From positions 310,001 to 374,000 of the forward strand of contig OZ241323.1 in NCBI GenBank assembly GCA_965199685.1: a stretch of 64,000 bases of DNA. Reading direction: 5' to 3'. Numbering within the stretch: position 1 is the first letter of the stretch; every line of letters starts with the position of its first letter. Shown piece by piece: positions 1-8,389 of the stretch. Below the pieces are notes generated by a model. That model searched no databases. It worked only from the letters and a program-made list of their open reading frames with translations, and was not told the origin of the DNA. The position numbers and the translations under genes are program-made. This DNA comes from SP5GCR1 sp965199685 (lineage in GTDB: Bacteria; Pseudomonadota; Gammaproteobacteria; Poriferisulfidales; Oxydemutatoraceae).

Positions 1-81
1 CCAATCACGATTAAGACGCGGCCAAACCGACTGTTGGTATCGGTAGTATTGAAAACCTTTGACACGCAGTGGGAAATTTAG
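1..81 (+). other. Left-edge sequence, possible tail of an upstream gene
   Basis: The window opens less than 70 bases before lapB. One frame is open from base 1 to a TAG at 79-81 and would overlap the lapB start by 13 bases. Another frame stops at 44-46. In many gammaproteobacteria lapA, a small two-helix membrane protein gene, sits directly upstream of lapB, so a lapA tail is possible. The 26 residues of the longest tail match nothing I recognise. No firm call is possible. Confidence 0.2.
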
Positions 82-1268
82 TATTCGACTGGTATTGGGT
101 TTTAGTGCCGATTGCACTATTACCAGTAGCGGCATTGAGCGGGTGGCAGGCTTGTAGTAGCCAGCGTAACAATCTCAAGCGTGGTATCGACCCTGCATAT
201 ATCAAAGGTCTAAATTATTTGCTTGATCAACAAACTGATAAGGCGGTAGAGATTTTCATTAAATTTTTTCAAGTCGATATGACGACTTTGGAGACGCATG
301 TTTTATTAGGAAATTTATTTCGTCGCAAAGGCGAACTGGAAAAAGCGATTCGCATACATAGCAATCTTATACAACGCACACCTTTGAGTGAAACCGCCAA
401 GTCCGAAGCTCTGTACGAACTGGGGCAGGATTATTTGCACGCAGGTTTGCTGAGTAATGCCGAAGATATTTTCAAGCGATTGATTAAGATAGGCACACCG
501 GAAACGCTGCACAGAGGCTATCGGTGTTTGGTTACGATCTACGAGACCGAGAAATCTTGGCATCAGGCTATCACATGTGCCAGACGATTGCGGACTTTGG
601 GTGCCGACTATAGCCGACATATTGTTCATTACTACTGTGAACTTGCCGAAAAAGAACTGTCTGAGCATAACTACGGCAAAGCGCAAAAGTATCTAGCCAA
701 AGCGCAGGCATTCAAGCAATCTTCTGTCAGAGTAGAGATTATTCAGGGGGATCTAGCGTTGACCAGACACGATAGAGAAAAAGCACTAGAATGTTATTCT
801 CAAGCCTTTTCGGATTACCCGGGCTACGCGGATATTTTGCTACCCAAAATTAAAAAATGTTTTTCACCGTATGATCCGAGTGAGTACGCACGCTATGTAA
901 AGAACTTGGATATCAAGGATATGACCGTCTTATACATAGTAAATTACATACAGGCTTTGTTCGAAGCAGAGCGTATAGACGAAGCCGAGGAGTTTTTGCT
1001 CTATTTAATAAAGACTAAGCAGGCACCACTGCAAGTACTGAAAATTTTTATGGAAGAGAAACTCAAAAGTACCAATTTATTCGAAGATAAAATGATTCGT
1101 CAGGTGATAGACGAGATCAACGCAAACCTAAGTTCGGATTATTTTTATATGTGTGGAAAATGCGGCTTTAAGGCTCACCAACTCTACTGGCAATGCCCTA
1201 GCTGCCATACATGGGATAGTAGCGATTCTATAGATCTAGTAAAGGATTCGCAGGAGAATGCTGCATAG
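69..1268 (+). CDS. lapB: LapB (YciM) lipopolysaccharide assembly protein, TPR and rubredoxin-like
   Basis: LapB is an inner-membrane adaptor that controls LPS synthesis by handing LpxC to the FtsH protease. This is family knowledge. The 399 residues show an N-terminal membrane helix (about 8-26), a long helical region with tetratricopeptide-like repeats, and a C-terminal zinc ribbon with Cys362, Cys365, Cys376 and Cys379 in two C-x2-C knuckles, the LapB hallmark. Length is close to the E. coli protein (389). The start is a GTG at 69. An in-frame TGA at 60-62 rules out a longer protein, and the next start would remove the membrane helix. It is followed by a small secreted helix-hairpin-helix gene instead of the pyrF often found here. 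A hairpin at 1328 probably ends its transcript. Confidence 0.93.
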   Translation: MGNLVFDWYWVLVPIALLPVAALSGWQACSSQRNNLKRGIDPAYIKGLNYLLDQQTDKAVEIFIKFFQVDMTTLETHVLLGNLFRRKGELEKAIRIHSNLIQRTPLSETAKSEALYELGQDYLHAGLLSNAEDIFKRLIKIGTPETLHRGYRCLVTIYETEKSWHQAITCARRLRTLGADYSRHIVHYYCELAEKELSEHNYGKAQKYLAKAQAFKQSSVRVEIIQGDLALTRHDREKALECYSQAFSDYPGYADILLPKIKKCFSPYDPSEYARYVKNLDIKDMTVLYIVNYIQALFEAERIDEAEEFLLYLIKTKQAPLQVLKIFMEEKLKSTNLFEDKMIRQVIDEINANLSSDYFYMCGKCGFKAHQLYWQCPSCHTWDSSDSIDLVKDSQENAA

Positions 1269-1327
1269 AACCGCACGTACAAACGATCTATGACCGTTCG
1301 TCGGATATTTGATACCGTTTAACGGAT

Positions 1328-1350
1328 TGCCGAAAATCGGCATTTTATAT
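1328..1350 (+). terminator. Short intrinsic terminator after lapB
   Basis: A perfect 6-bp stem (TGCCGA / TCGGCA) with an AAA loop is followed by TTTTATAT. It lies 60 bases past the lapB stop and before the Shine-Dalgarno of the next gene. The stem is short, so it may only attenuate. Confidence 0.45.
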
Positions 1351-1392
1351 GGTTTTAAGATAGTCCTTTTCATTAACTTAAAGGAGAAAACT

Positions 1393-1746
1393 ATGTATTT
1401 ACTTAAAACTATCATGGCAATGGCGGCTTTTTGTTTCACCGCTTTTGTTCATGCTGAAGTCAACATCAATACTGCAACGATGCAGCAGCTTACCGAACTG
1501 GATAATATTGGTCTCGTGAAGGCAACTGCGATCATCGAATACAGAGATAAGCACGGTCATTTCGAGAGTGTGGACGATCTGGTGAAGGTGAGCGGTATAG
1601 GGTTGGCAATTTTAGAAGCAAATAGAGATATGTTAACTGTAGGAAGCGATCGGGAAGACGAAGTTTTACCGGTTGAACAAGCTATGCCTGCGGAAAAAAT
1701 GCTTATCCCAGAAGTAACTTCCTCTCAGGTAGATAAAGAGAACTAA
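1393..1746 (+). CDS. Secreted ComEA-like helix-hairpin-helix protein
   Basis: A 117-residue protein with an N-terminal signal peptide (hydrophobic core to about residue 18, then F-V-H-A-E) followed by a ComEA-type double helix-hairpin-helix domain. Visible motifs are V-N-I-N-T-A, L-T-E-L-D-N-I-G, Y-R-D-K-H-G-H-F and V-S-G-I-G. ComEA proteins bind DNA in the periplasm during natural transformation, and short gammaproteobacterial forms often consist of just this domain. The start at 1393 is preferred over one 84 bases upstream because AAGGAG lies just before it and it begins a clean signal peptide. The last 35 residues are acidic and not conserved. A strong terminator follows. Periplasmic DNA binding is inferred. 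No other competence gene is in the window. Confidence 0.85.
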   Translation: MYLLKTIMAMAAFCFTAFVHAEVNINTATMQQLTELDNIGLVKATAIIEYRDKHGHFESVDDLVKVSGIGLAILEANRDMLTVGSDREDEVLPVEQAMPAEKMLIPEVTSSQVDKEN

Positions 1747-1777
1747 GGGATCTATATATCTTATATCTCAGTGGTTT

Positions 1778-1809
1778 CCGGGGTAATGCACGCATTGCCC
1801 CGGTTTTTT
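1778..1809 (+). terminator. Strong rho-independent terminator
   Basis: A 12-bp G+C-rich stem, CCGGGGTAATGC with GCATTGCCCCGG (one G-U pair), a 2-base nominal loop and six T residues. It ends the ComEA-like transcript and lies against the 3' end of the convergent cfa gene. Confidence 0.85.
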
Positions 1810-1813
1810 AGCA

Positions 1814-2932
1814 TTATCTAGGTGCGTGGTAGCACTGCCGAGTGCCGCTTGGGGATAAGACAATTTGCCAGGTATTGCAGTCCCTTGCCAAGAAAGCACC
1901 GGCACAACTTAACAAATAATACTTCCACATTCTGTAAAAACGTTCATCGTAACTTTGCTTTAGTTTCTCCCAGTGCTTGTTGAAATTATCAAACCATGCG
2001 AGTAATGTTTTGGCATAATCAAGCCCGAAATTTTGCCAATCTTCTATCACGAAGAGACCTTCGCAAGTGGTCGTGATTTGTTTTGCCGAAGGTATCAAAG
2101 AGTTGGGGAATATGTATTTGGAGATCCAAGGATCAGTAATATAACTCGTCTTATTACTACCGATGGTATGGAGTACCGATAAACCTTCCGGTGTTAGAGC
2201 ATTGCGTACGGCTTGCAGGTAAATTTTGTGATTTTTGTAGCCCACATGTTCAAACATTCCTATTGAATAAATACGATCGTATGTTGTATTCAATTTTCTA
2301 TAATCTTGCAAATGTATTTCTATCGGTAGTCCGCGGCAGTTATTCTGGGCATAGCGCGCTTGTTCTTTAGAAATCGTAATGCCGGTCACTGAAACATCGT
2401 AATGTTCGGCGGCGTAGCGAGCGGCACCACCCCAACCACAGCCTATATCGAGCAAACGCATACCAGGTTTCAGAAATAATTTATCAAAGATCAGCTTGAG
2501 TTTTGCCTCTTGCGAGTCGTCAAGGTTATTTGCCGTTTTCCAGTAGCCGCAACTATAAATCATACGCTTATCAAGCATTGCTTTGAATAATTCGTAACTC
2601 AGGTCGTAGTGTAGTTCTCCGACGTGGAAAGCACGTTTAATCTTCTGCAAATTGAGACACAAACTTAGAAAAAAATCGTAGAAATACGAGAACGATTTCA
2701 TAGAACCGTAGATCTGCGACCGAAGGACGCGCATCACTAGCTCTTCTATGCGTTCGCATTCCCACCAACCGTCCATATAGGCTTCGCCTAAACCTAAGGA
2801 ACCTTGTAGCGATACTCTTTTGTATAAACCTTCATTGTGCACCTGTATATCCCAAGGTCGAGTTCCGTTAATTTTTATATCTGCTTTTTCGAGAAGCATT
2901 TGATACTTTTTTTTGAGAAGCGTATTCAGCAT
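1814..2932 (-). CDS. cfa: Cyclopropane-fatty-acyl-phospholipid synthase
   Basis: Cfa methylates the cis double bond of unsaturated acyl chains in membrane phospholipids, using S-adenosylmethionine. The 372 residues (E. coli 382) show the family N-terminal region with G-E-A-Y-M-D-G-W-W near residues 49-57, the SAM-binding loop L-D-I-G-C-G-W-G-G at 161-169, the Y-S-C-G-Y-W segment at 126-131 and G-M-F-E-H-V-G in the catalytic half. It is a single minus-strand gene converging on the ComEA-like gene and divergent from the ABC binding-protein gene. Confidence 0.95.
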   Translation of the reverse strand: MLNTLLKKKYQMLLEKADIKINGTRPWDIQVHNEGLYKRVSLQGSLGLGEAYMDGWWECERIEELVMRVLRSQIYGSMKSFSYFYDFFLSLCLNLQKIKRAFHVGELHYDLSYELFKAMLDKRMIYSCGYWKTANNLDDSQEAKLKLIFDKLFLKPGMRLLDIGCGWGGAARYAAEHYDVSVTGITISKEQARYAQNNCRGLPIEIHLQDYRKLNTTYDRIYSIGMFEHVGYKNHKIYLQAVRNALTPEGLSVLHTIGSNKTSYITDPWISKYIFPNSLIPSAKQITTTCEGLFVIEDWQNFGLDYAKTLLAWFDNFNKHWEKLKQSYDERFYRMWKYYLLSCAGAFLARDCNTWQIVLSPSGTRQCYHAPR

Positions 2933-3273
2933 TTGTGAGTTTTGATTGTTTGGTGGTATGTGTGCTACAACAAATTTACTAACATGTATGAGGGATATTT
3001 TTGATCTCAGGAATGTATATTACAACAGAACCGCCGATTCCATATATGCCACTGAGCAAATAAACCATATAATTCAACAATTTTTCGTGGATTATTGCAG
3101 TATGCCTGAATATATGATAGGTTACTTCGTTTAGATAGACTTCTCTATGCAGTTTCTTAAGGATGAGAGCTCAGGGAAGCCTAATTAATTAGTTACTAGT
3201 AACTAGCTAAAATTTTAGGAAGGAAGCTGCACGGATGCAGCGACTTTTAATCAAAAGTAATTATGGAGGAAAA
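2933..3273 (+). promoter_or_regulatory. Divergent promoter region with palindromes and a leader hairpin
   Basis: This 341-base gap separates cfa (-) from the ABC binding-protein gene (+). Two perfect palindromes touch each other: CTAATTAATTAG (3181-3192) and TAGTTACTAGTAACTA (3190-3205). They look like an operator for a dimeric regulator. Downstream lies a hairpin, GCTGCA-CGGA-TGCAGC (3226-3241), in the probable leader, then TGGAGGA before the start at 3274. A 62-codon open frame at 2946-3134 has no ribosome-binding site and no recognisable content, so it is not called. Confidence 0.45.
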
Positions 3274-4635
3274 ATGAAAAAATTACTCGTACTTACGACC
3301 ACGATGGTAGGCATGTTGTTGGGTTCGCTCCCGGCAGCTGCAGACGGGCATGGGGCTGATATGCAATATTATGTTCCTATGCCTGTCTACCGAACTGGTC
3401 CTTATGCCGCAGGCGGTACTGGTTACTTTGGAGGCATCATTGACTACTACACGCTCTTGAACGAGCGCAACGGTGGTATTGGTGGCGTCAAGGTAGTCTG
3501 GGACGAATGCGAAACAGAATACAACAGAACTAAAGGTATAGAATGCTATCACCGTCAAAAGAAAAGTGACTTAGGTGAAGCTCTTTACTTTGATCCTCTG
3601 AGTGTAGGTATATCATCCGGCCTAATTGAGCAAGGGCGTCGTGATAAAATTTCCATTATCAGTGTAAATCACGGTAGAACGGAAACTGAACGTGGCGATG
3701 TTTTCCCTTATCAATTTCCCTTGGGCACCAATGCTTATGACTTTGCTTATGCAACGATCAAGCATATGGGGCAACAAATGGGCGGAATGGATAAGCTCAA
3801 AGGCGAGACTATCGTGACCTTGTATCACGGTTCGCCTTATGGTCGTGAAGCCAATGACTTCTTAACCGGATTAGGTGAGCAGTACGGTTTCACACACGAA
3901 CCCATAGAAGTTCCACACCCTGGTAACGAGCAAGGTTCTCAATGGTTGAAGATTCGTAGACTCAAGCCCGCTTATGTCTTTTTAAGAGGCTGGGGCGTTA
4001 TGAATCCGGTTGCCATGCAGACTGCTGCCCGCACCGGCTACTCAGTGTCTAAGCTAATTGGCAACGAGTGGAGCAATTCAGACGAAGACGCGATTCCTGC
4101 TGGTAAAACGGCGGACGGCTATCAAGCAGTGACAGTACATCGTGCTGGTGCTGATTTTCCGGTAGCCCAGGAAATTGTTGAGAGTCTTTACAACCAAGGC
4201 GGAGGCGACCTAGAAGATCGTTCTCGCATAGGGAGTGTCTACTACAACCTAGGTCTTTGGGCTGCGGTTATGTCCTCAGAGGCAATCCGTGTTGCACAAA
4301 AGCGTTTCGGTAAAGAACTCACGAGTGCACAAGTGCGCTGGGGTTTTGAAAACATTGCTTTGACCCAAGACAATCTAGACGAAATGGGGCTGATGGATGT
4401 CGTACCTCCGATACAGGTAACCTGCATGGATCATGCGGCTGTGCACTTGGCACGTTTCCAGCAATGGGATGCTAGCGCACGCCAGTGGAATTTGATCAGC
4501 GACTGGATTGACGGCAGCAGCGATTTCTCTCGCCAAGTCGTGAATGAAAATGCTGCAAAATACGTTGAAGAAAATCCTGAATTCAAGCAGCGTGATTGTA
4601 GCAATCCGGAAGATAGAGATAACTTCGACATTTAA
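3274..4635 (+). CDS. ABC transporter substrate-binding protein, branched-chain amino acid type
   Basis: A 453-residue periplasmic protein of the LivJ/LivK-type type-I binding-protein family. It has a signal peptide (M-K-K-L, hydrophobic core, L-P-A-A-A-D-G at about 18-24). The N-terminal lobe has G-G-T-G-Y-F-G-G, then N-E-R-N-G-G-I-G-G and a V-W-D-E-C-E-T-E-Y strand typical of these receptors. Long insertions make it larger than amino-acid receptors (about 370), as in urea or short-chain-amide receptors. The start at 3274 follows TGGAGGA and gives a proper signal peptide. A start 39 bases upstream would spoil it. The ligand cannot be told from sequence. A terminator separates it from the ATPase gene downstream, which suggests high-level expression of the receptor alone. 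Confidence 0.88.
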   Translation: MKKLLVLTTTMVGMLLGSLPAAADGHGADMQYYVPMPVYRTGPYAAGGTGYFGGIIDYYTLLNERNGGIGGVKVVWDECETEYNRTKGIECYHRQKKSDLGEALYFDPLSVGISSGLIEQGRRDKISIISVNHGRTETERGDVFPYQFPLGTNAYDFAYATIKHMGQQMGGMDKLKGETIVTLYHGSPYGREANDFLTGLGEQYGFTHEPIEVPHPGNEQGSQWLKIRRLKPAYVFLRGWGVMNPVAMQTAARTGYSVSKLIGNEWSNSDEDAIPAGKTADGYQAVTVHRAGADFPVAQEIVESLYNQGGGDLEDRSRIGSVYYNLGLWAAVMSSEAIRVAQKRFGKELTSAQVRWGFENIALTQDNLDEMGLMDVVPPIQVTCMDHAAVHLARFQQWDASARQWNLISDWIDGSSDFSRQVVNENAAKYVEENPEFKQRDCSNPEDRDNFDI

Positions 4636-4659
4636 TTCATAAATAACATATGTGAATAA

Positions 4660-4700
4660 GGGCGGGAAGATAGTCAAACATCTTTTCGCCCTCTTTTTTT
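4660..4700 (+). terminator. Terminator between receptor gene and ATPase gene
   Basis: The stem pairs GGGCG with CGCCC and AGAT with ATCT around an A/C-rich loop, followed by a T-rich run to 4700. It lies between the receptor stop (4635) and the ATPase start (4722). Partial read-through would give the usual excess of receptor over ATPase. Confidence 0.7.
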
Positions 4701-4721
4701 AATCGGAAATCAAGATAAGCT

Positions 4722-5534
4722 ATGGCAAAAAAAATATTACTATCGATACAAAACATAGAAGTTGTATATAGTCAGGTAATATTGGCACTACGCGGTGTCA
4801 CACTAGAAGTTCCCGAAGGTAATGTCGTATCCTTGTTGGGTGCGAACGGTGCCGGAAAAACCACCACACTCAAAGCGTGTTCAAATTTATTACACGCCGA
4901 ACGAGGTGTGGTGACCAAAGGTTCTATAGAATACGACGGTCATAACATTGCTGAAATGATGCCATACGATTTAGTTAAAGGGGGCGTGGTTCAGGTTCTT
5001 GAGGGACGTCACTGCTTTCCTCGCCTTAGCGTTGAAGAAAACCTACTAACGGGTTCTTTTATCAGAAAGACGGCAACCCAAGCCGAGATAAAAGAAGATT
5101 TAGAAAAAGTCTATGAATATTTTCCGCGTATACGAGATCGACGTAAAAGTCTAACTGGTTTCACATCAGGTGGTGAGCAACAAATGACTGCGATAGGTCG
5201 TGCACTGATGGCACGTCCGCGCCTTATTCTTTTGGACGAACCGTCTATGGGATTAGCACCACAATTTGTAGAAGAAGTGTTTAAGATAGTTAGAGACTTA
5301 AACAAAAATGAAGGAGTCAGTTTCTTGGTTGCCGAACAGAATGCGGTCATCGCCTTAAATTATGCAGATTACGGTTATGTTATAGAAAACGGTCGTGTTG
5401 TTACCAAGGGTAGCGCAAAAGAGATGATGGAACGCGAGGATATACAAGAACTCTATATGGGGGTCGGTAAAGAGGGTAGAACATCGTTTCGAGATGTCAA
5501 ATACTATCACCGCCGCCGCGCCGCTTTCTATTAA
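4722..5534 (+). CDS. livF: ABC transporter ATP-binding protein, LivF type
   Basis: A 270-residue nucleotide-binding subunit of the branched-chain amino acid uptake family. Motifs in order: Walker A G-A-N-G-A-G-K-T-T (40-48), a Q-V-L-E-G-R loop (91-96), signature T-S-G-G-E-Q-Q (148-154), Walker B L-I-L-L-D-E-P (168-174) and the family-typical S-M-G-L-A-P after it, then a switch region in V-A-E-Q-N. LivF subunits couple ATP hydrolysis to import with LivG and the LivH/LivM permeases. None of those three is in this window, so the transporter is split or this subunit serves a locus elsewhere. The C-terminus is about 35 residues longer than E. coli LivF (237) and ends in a basic Y-Y-H-R-R-R segment. 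Confidence 0.88.
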   Translation: MAKKILLSIQNIEVVYSQVILALRGVTLEVPEGNVVSLLGANGAGKTTTLKACSNLLHAERGVVTKGSIEYDGHNIAEMMPYDLVKGGVVQVLEGRHCFPRLSVEENLLTGSFIRKTATQAEIKEDLEKVYEYFPRIRDRRKSLTGFTSGGEQQMTAIGRALMARPRLILLDEPSMGLAPQFVEEVFKIVRDLNKNEGVSFLVAEQNAVIALNYADYGYVIENGRVVTKGSAKEMMEREDIQELYMGVGKEGRTSFRDVKYYHRRRAAFY

Positions 5535-5573
5535 TTTAGACCTTTCAATAAGGACGAGCCGTTCACGTCCGTA

Positions 5574-5601
5574 TTGTATCTACGTTAAAGCCCTGTACAA
5601 T
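5574..5601 (+). promoter_or_regulatory. Candidate sigma-70 promoter for grxD-ppa
   Basis: A -10-like TACAAT (5596-5601) is preceded, after a 16-base spacer, by a weak -35-like TTGTAT (5574-5579). It sits between the ATPase stop and the grxD start, where a new transcript is expected. The -35 match is poor. Confidence 0.3.
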
Positions 5602-5654
5602 AGGCAGTACTTACTTTATATATAGCTTAATGATTTTATGATTGGAGAAACTCA

Positions 5655-5978
5655 ATGGACATAATGGAAAAAATTAAAAAACAGGTTGAAGATAATGCCG
5701 TTATTATCTACATGAAGGGTACGCCGCAAATGCCGCAATGTGGTTTTTCAAGTAGGGCTGCTGCTGCACTGCAACATTGCGGTCATGAATTCGCGTATGT
5801 CAATGTGCTCTTAGACCCCGATATTTTTCAAAATCTACCCCGTTTTGCAAACTGGCCTACATTCCCTCAGATTTATATCAACGGTGAATTGGTAGGCGGA
5901 TGTGACATCGTGGTTGAACTGTTTGAGAAAGGTGAATTGCAGAAAATGGTGGCAGCTGCCGTTGCACCATCTGCTTAG
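5655..5978 (+). CDS. grxD: Monothiol glutaredoxin Grx4 type
   Basis: A 107-residue glutaredoxin with the monothiol active site C29-G-F-S32, the cis-Pro motif W-P-T-F-P-Q-I-Y and the glutathione-binding G-G-C-D-I. These CGFS proteins carry and deliver 2Fe-2S clusters in the cytosol and partner BolA proteins. Size matches E. coli GrxD (115). A good ATTGGAGAAA ribosome site precedes the ATG. It is followed 17 bases later by ppa, so the two are probably co-transcribed. Confidence 0.95.
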   Translation: MDIMEKIKKQVEDNAVIIYMKGTPQMPQCGFSSRAAAALQHCGHEFAYVNVLLDPDIFQNLPRFANWPTFPQIYINGELVGGCDIVVELFEKGELQKMVAAAVAPSA

Positions 5979-5995
5979 CGAGAGTACTGTAGAAC

Positions 5996-6523
5996 ATGAA
6001 CATAGATAGAATACCCGCAACCGACTCGACCTCAGAGCTACTGAATGTCGTCATAGAAATACCGGCTCACGCCGACCCGATCAAGTATGAATTGGATAAA
6101 GACAGCAATTCGGTATGGGTTGACAGGTTTATGAATGTCCCAATGTATTATCCTGCGAATTATGGTTTTGTTCCCCAAACCCTTTCCGAAGATGGAGATC
6201 CCTTGGATGTTTTAGTTGTCACGTCGGTGCCTTTGATGGTCGGGTGCGTGATACCAAGCCGCCCGTTGGGTGCGCTTGACATGAGCGATGAGTCGGGACG
6301 TGATCTTAAATTGCTGGCAGTGCCTAAAAAAGGTATGAATAGTGGCTATGACCATATAGAAAGTGTAGAGCAGTTAGAGCAAAATCTACTTGATCAAATC
6401 GTCCACTTTTTTGAGCATTATAAGAAGCTTGAGGCCAATAAATGGGTAAAAGTGGAAGGTTGGTTGGCACCCGAAAAAATGCAGCAAGAGATTAGCGAAA
6501 GCATCAGACGTTATAACTCATAA
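5996..6523 (+). CDS. ppa: Inorganic pyrophosphatase, family I
   Basis: A soluble 175-residue enzyme that hydrolyses pyrophosphate to two phosphates and so drives nucleic-acid and cofactor synthesis. The signature D-G-D-P-L-D is at 66-71, with the upstream substrate motifs Y-E-L-D-K, Y-P-A-N-Y-G-F-V-P and the downstream K-x-E in E-A-N-K-W-V-K-V-E-G-W. Length equals the E. coli enzyme (176). It sits between grxD and the start of the cell-wall operon, 12 bases from mrdA. Confidence 0.96.
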   Translation: MNIDRIPATDSTSELLNVVIEIPAHADPIKYELDKDSNSVWVDRFMNVPMYYPANYGFVPQTLSEDGDPLDVLVVTSVPLMVGCVIPSRPLGALDMSDESGRDLKLLAVPKKGMNSGYDHIESVEQLEQNLLDQIVHFFEHYKKLEANKWVKVEGWLAPEKMQQEISESIRRYNS

Positions 6524-6535
6524 CATTTACAAATA

Positions 6536-8389
6536 GTGGCGGATTATATACCCAAGCGACTTTTCAAGTCTAGAGTTGTAACCGCTGGCATTATTATTTT
6601 GGGGTTATTCTCATTACTGCTATATAACTTATATCATTTGCAGGTTACTCAATATAGCGATTATCAAACAACATCGGATGGCAATCGCTTTGATTTGATT
6701 TCTATTAGCCCACAGCGCGGACTCATATACGATAGCAAAGGGCAGGTCTTGGCGGCAAATCGCACGAGTTACAACCTTGAACTTATACCTGATCTAATCA
6801 CCAATAGAGATACCACCATAAAAAGGCTGCAGAGTTTGCTGAACCTAGATACCGGTGAACTATCCGATTTAGAAAATAAAATTAAGGCAAATCCGAATTC
6901 CCATAGATTGGTTTTACGCGCCAATCTCTTTGAGGAAGAAGTGGCATTAATCGCGTCCGAACTTTATCGTATACCGGAAGTAGAAATCGTCGGTCGTCTG
7001 GTTCGTTATTATCCTGAGAATGATTTGTTCTCGCATGTCATAGGCTATGTCGGCACCGTAGATTCCAAAGATCTAGGAAGAATTGACAAACAGAATTATT
7101 TGCGCCGCGATGATATAGGCAAAACCGGCATAGAAAAATATTACGAACCTATGTTGCGCGGGAAATTGGGTTTGCGTAGAGTGGAGGTTAATGCACATCG
7201 AAAGATACTCGCAAGCACTAATTTGCGTCCCGCGCTAGCCGGCGACGATATTATGTTGACTGTCGATACTCACTTGCAGCGAATTGCCTACGAGGCACTG
7301 GCGGAACATCAGGGGGCAGTTGTGGCATTGGATCCACGTAGCGGTAGTGTGTTGGCGATGGTGAGCAAGCCAACCTTTAATCCTAATCTGTTTACCTATA
7401 ATTTTTCGGAGAGAAAATACCAAGAACTCAACGCCGATGCTTCATTTAATCCTTTTTTTCATCGTGCAGTTAGTGGGCAGTATGCACCCGGTTCCACGCT
7501 CAAGCCGGTAGTCGCATTGGCTGCTTTGAAATTCAAAATCGTCAATCCGTCTTATCGGATGTATGCAGGACCCTATTATCAGATTCCCGGCTTCCAACGT
7601 CACTACAGAGATTGGCGAGAACAAGGTCACGGTTGGGTAGATTTAGGTTTATCGATAACGCAGTCGTGCGACGTATTCTTTTACGATGTCGCATACCGCA
7701 TGGGTGTGGCGAAGTTGTCCTCTTTCCTTCAGGAGTTTGGATTAGGAGGCAAAACGAACATTGATACAGCTTCAGAGGCATCAGGTTTGGTGCCGAACCC
7801 ACACTGGAAGCACTCTGAACGCAACGAACAATGGTTTCCGGCAGAGACGATCATGATGGGTATAGGACAGGGTTATTTACTGGCAACCCCTTTACAGCTG
7901 GCAGTAATGACCGCAACGCTTGCCAATAGAGGCAAAGGAATAACGCCTTATTTGGTGCAAGCACACCGCAAAACAGGGTACACCAAATGGCAAAAGAAAA
8001 CACCTCAATCAGCTGTACAACTCAGTGATAATTCAGAACAAGATTGGGATTATGTTATAGACGCAATGGTCGATACGGTACACCGTCCTAACGGAACCGC
8101 TTATAAAATCGGGCAATTTGCCGAATATAAAATTGCTGGCAAAACTGGCACTGTGCAAACTCGTCGTCTTCACGATAGAGAGAAAGAAAGAGAAATGGAA
8201 TTGCAAAGAGAGTTGCGCGACCATGCGATGTTTATCGGCTTCGCACCGCCGTCAAAACCAGAAATTGCAATTGCGGTCGTCGTTGAACATAGCGGTAGCG
8301 GTTCAAAATATGCAGCCCCAGTCGCGCGCCGAGTTTTGGATGCCTATTTTGGGAAAACGACTCTAACCGCTTTAGAGCATACCGAATAG
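6536..8389 (+). CDS. mrdA: Penicillin-binding protein 2 (elongasome transpeptidase)
   Basis: PBP2 cross-links new peptidoglycan during cell elongation, paired with the RodA glycosyltransferase. The 617 residues (E. coli 633) have a cytoplasmic tip, one membrane anchor (about 15-36), the dimerisation region starting at P-Q-R-G-L-I-Y-D, and a transpeptidase domain with S320-T-L-K323 (catalytic Ser), S377-C-D and K536-T-G. The S-x-D in place of S-x-N is normal for PBP2. The start is GTG at 6536, twelve bases after ppa. It is the first gene of a six-gene wall operon. The next gene starts on the base after its stop codon. Confidence 0.96.
   Translation: MADYIPKRLFKSRVVTAGIIILGLFSLLLYNLYHLQVTQYSDYQTTSDGNRFDLISISPQRGLIYDSKGQVLAANRTSYNLELIPDLITNRDTTIKRLQSLLNLDTGELSDLENKIKANPNSHRLVLRANLFEEEVALIASELYRIPEVEIVGRLVRYYPENDLFSHVIGYVGTVDSKDLGRIDKQNYLRRDDIGKTGIEKYYEPMLRGKLGLRRVEVNAHRKILASTNLRPALAGDDIMLTVDTHLQRIAYEALAEHQGAVVALDPRSGSVLAMVSKPTFNPNLFTYNFSERKYQELNADASFNPFFHRAVSGQYAPGSTLKPVVALAALKFKIVNPSYRMYAGPYYQIPGFQRHYRDWREQGHGWVDLGLSITQSCDVFFYDVAYRMGVAKLSSFLQEFGLGGKTNIDTASEASGLVPNPHWKHSERNEQWFPAETIMMGIGQGYLLATPLQLAVMTATLANRGKGITPYLVQAHRKTGYTKWQKKTPQSAVQLSDNSEQDWDYVIDAMVDTVHRPNGTAYKIGQFAEYKIAGKTGTVQTRRLHDREKEREMELQRELRDHAMFIGFAPPSKPEIAIAVVVEHSGSGSKYAAPVARRVLDAYFGKTTLTALEHTE

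Noticed and set aside
2946..3134. 62-codon plus-strand frame between cfa and the ABC receptor gene
   Set aside because: No ribosome-binding site, no recognisable domain, and it lies in a regulatory gap.
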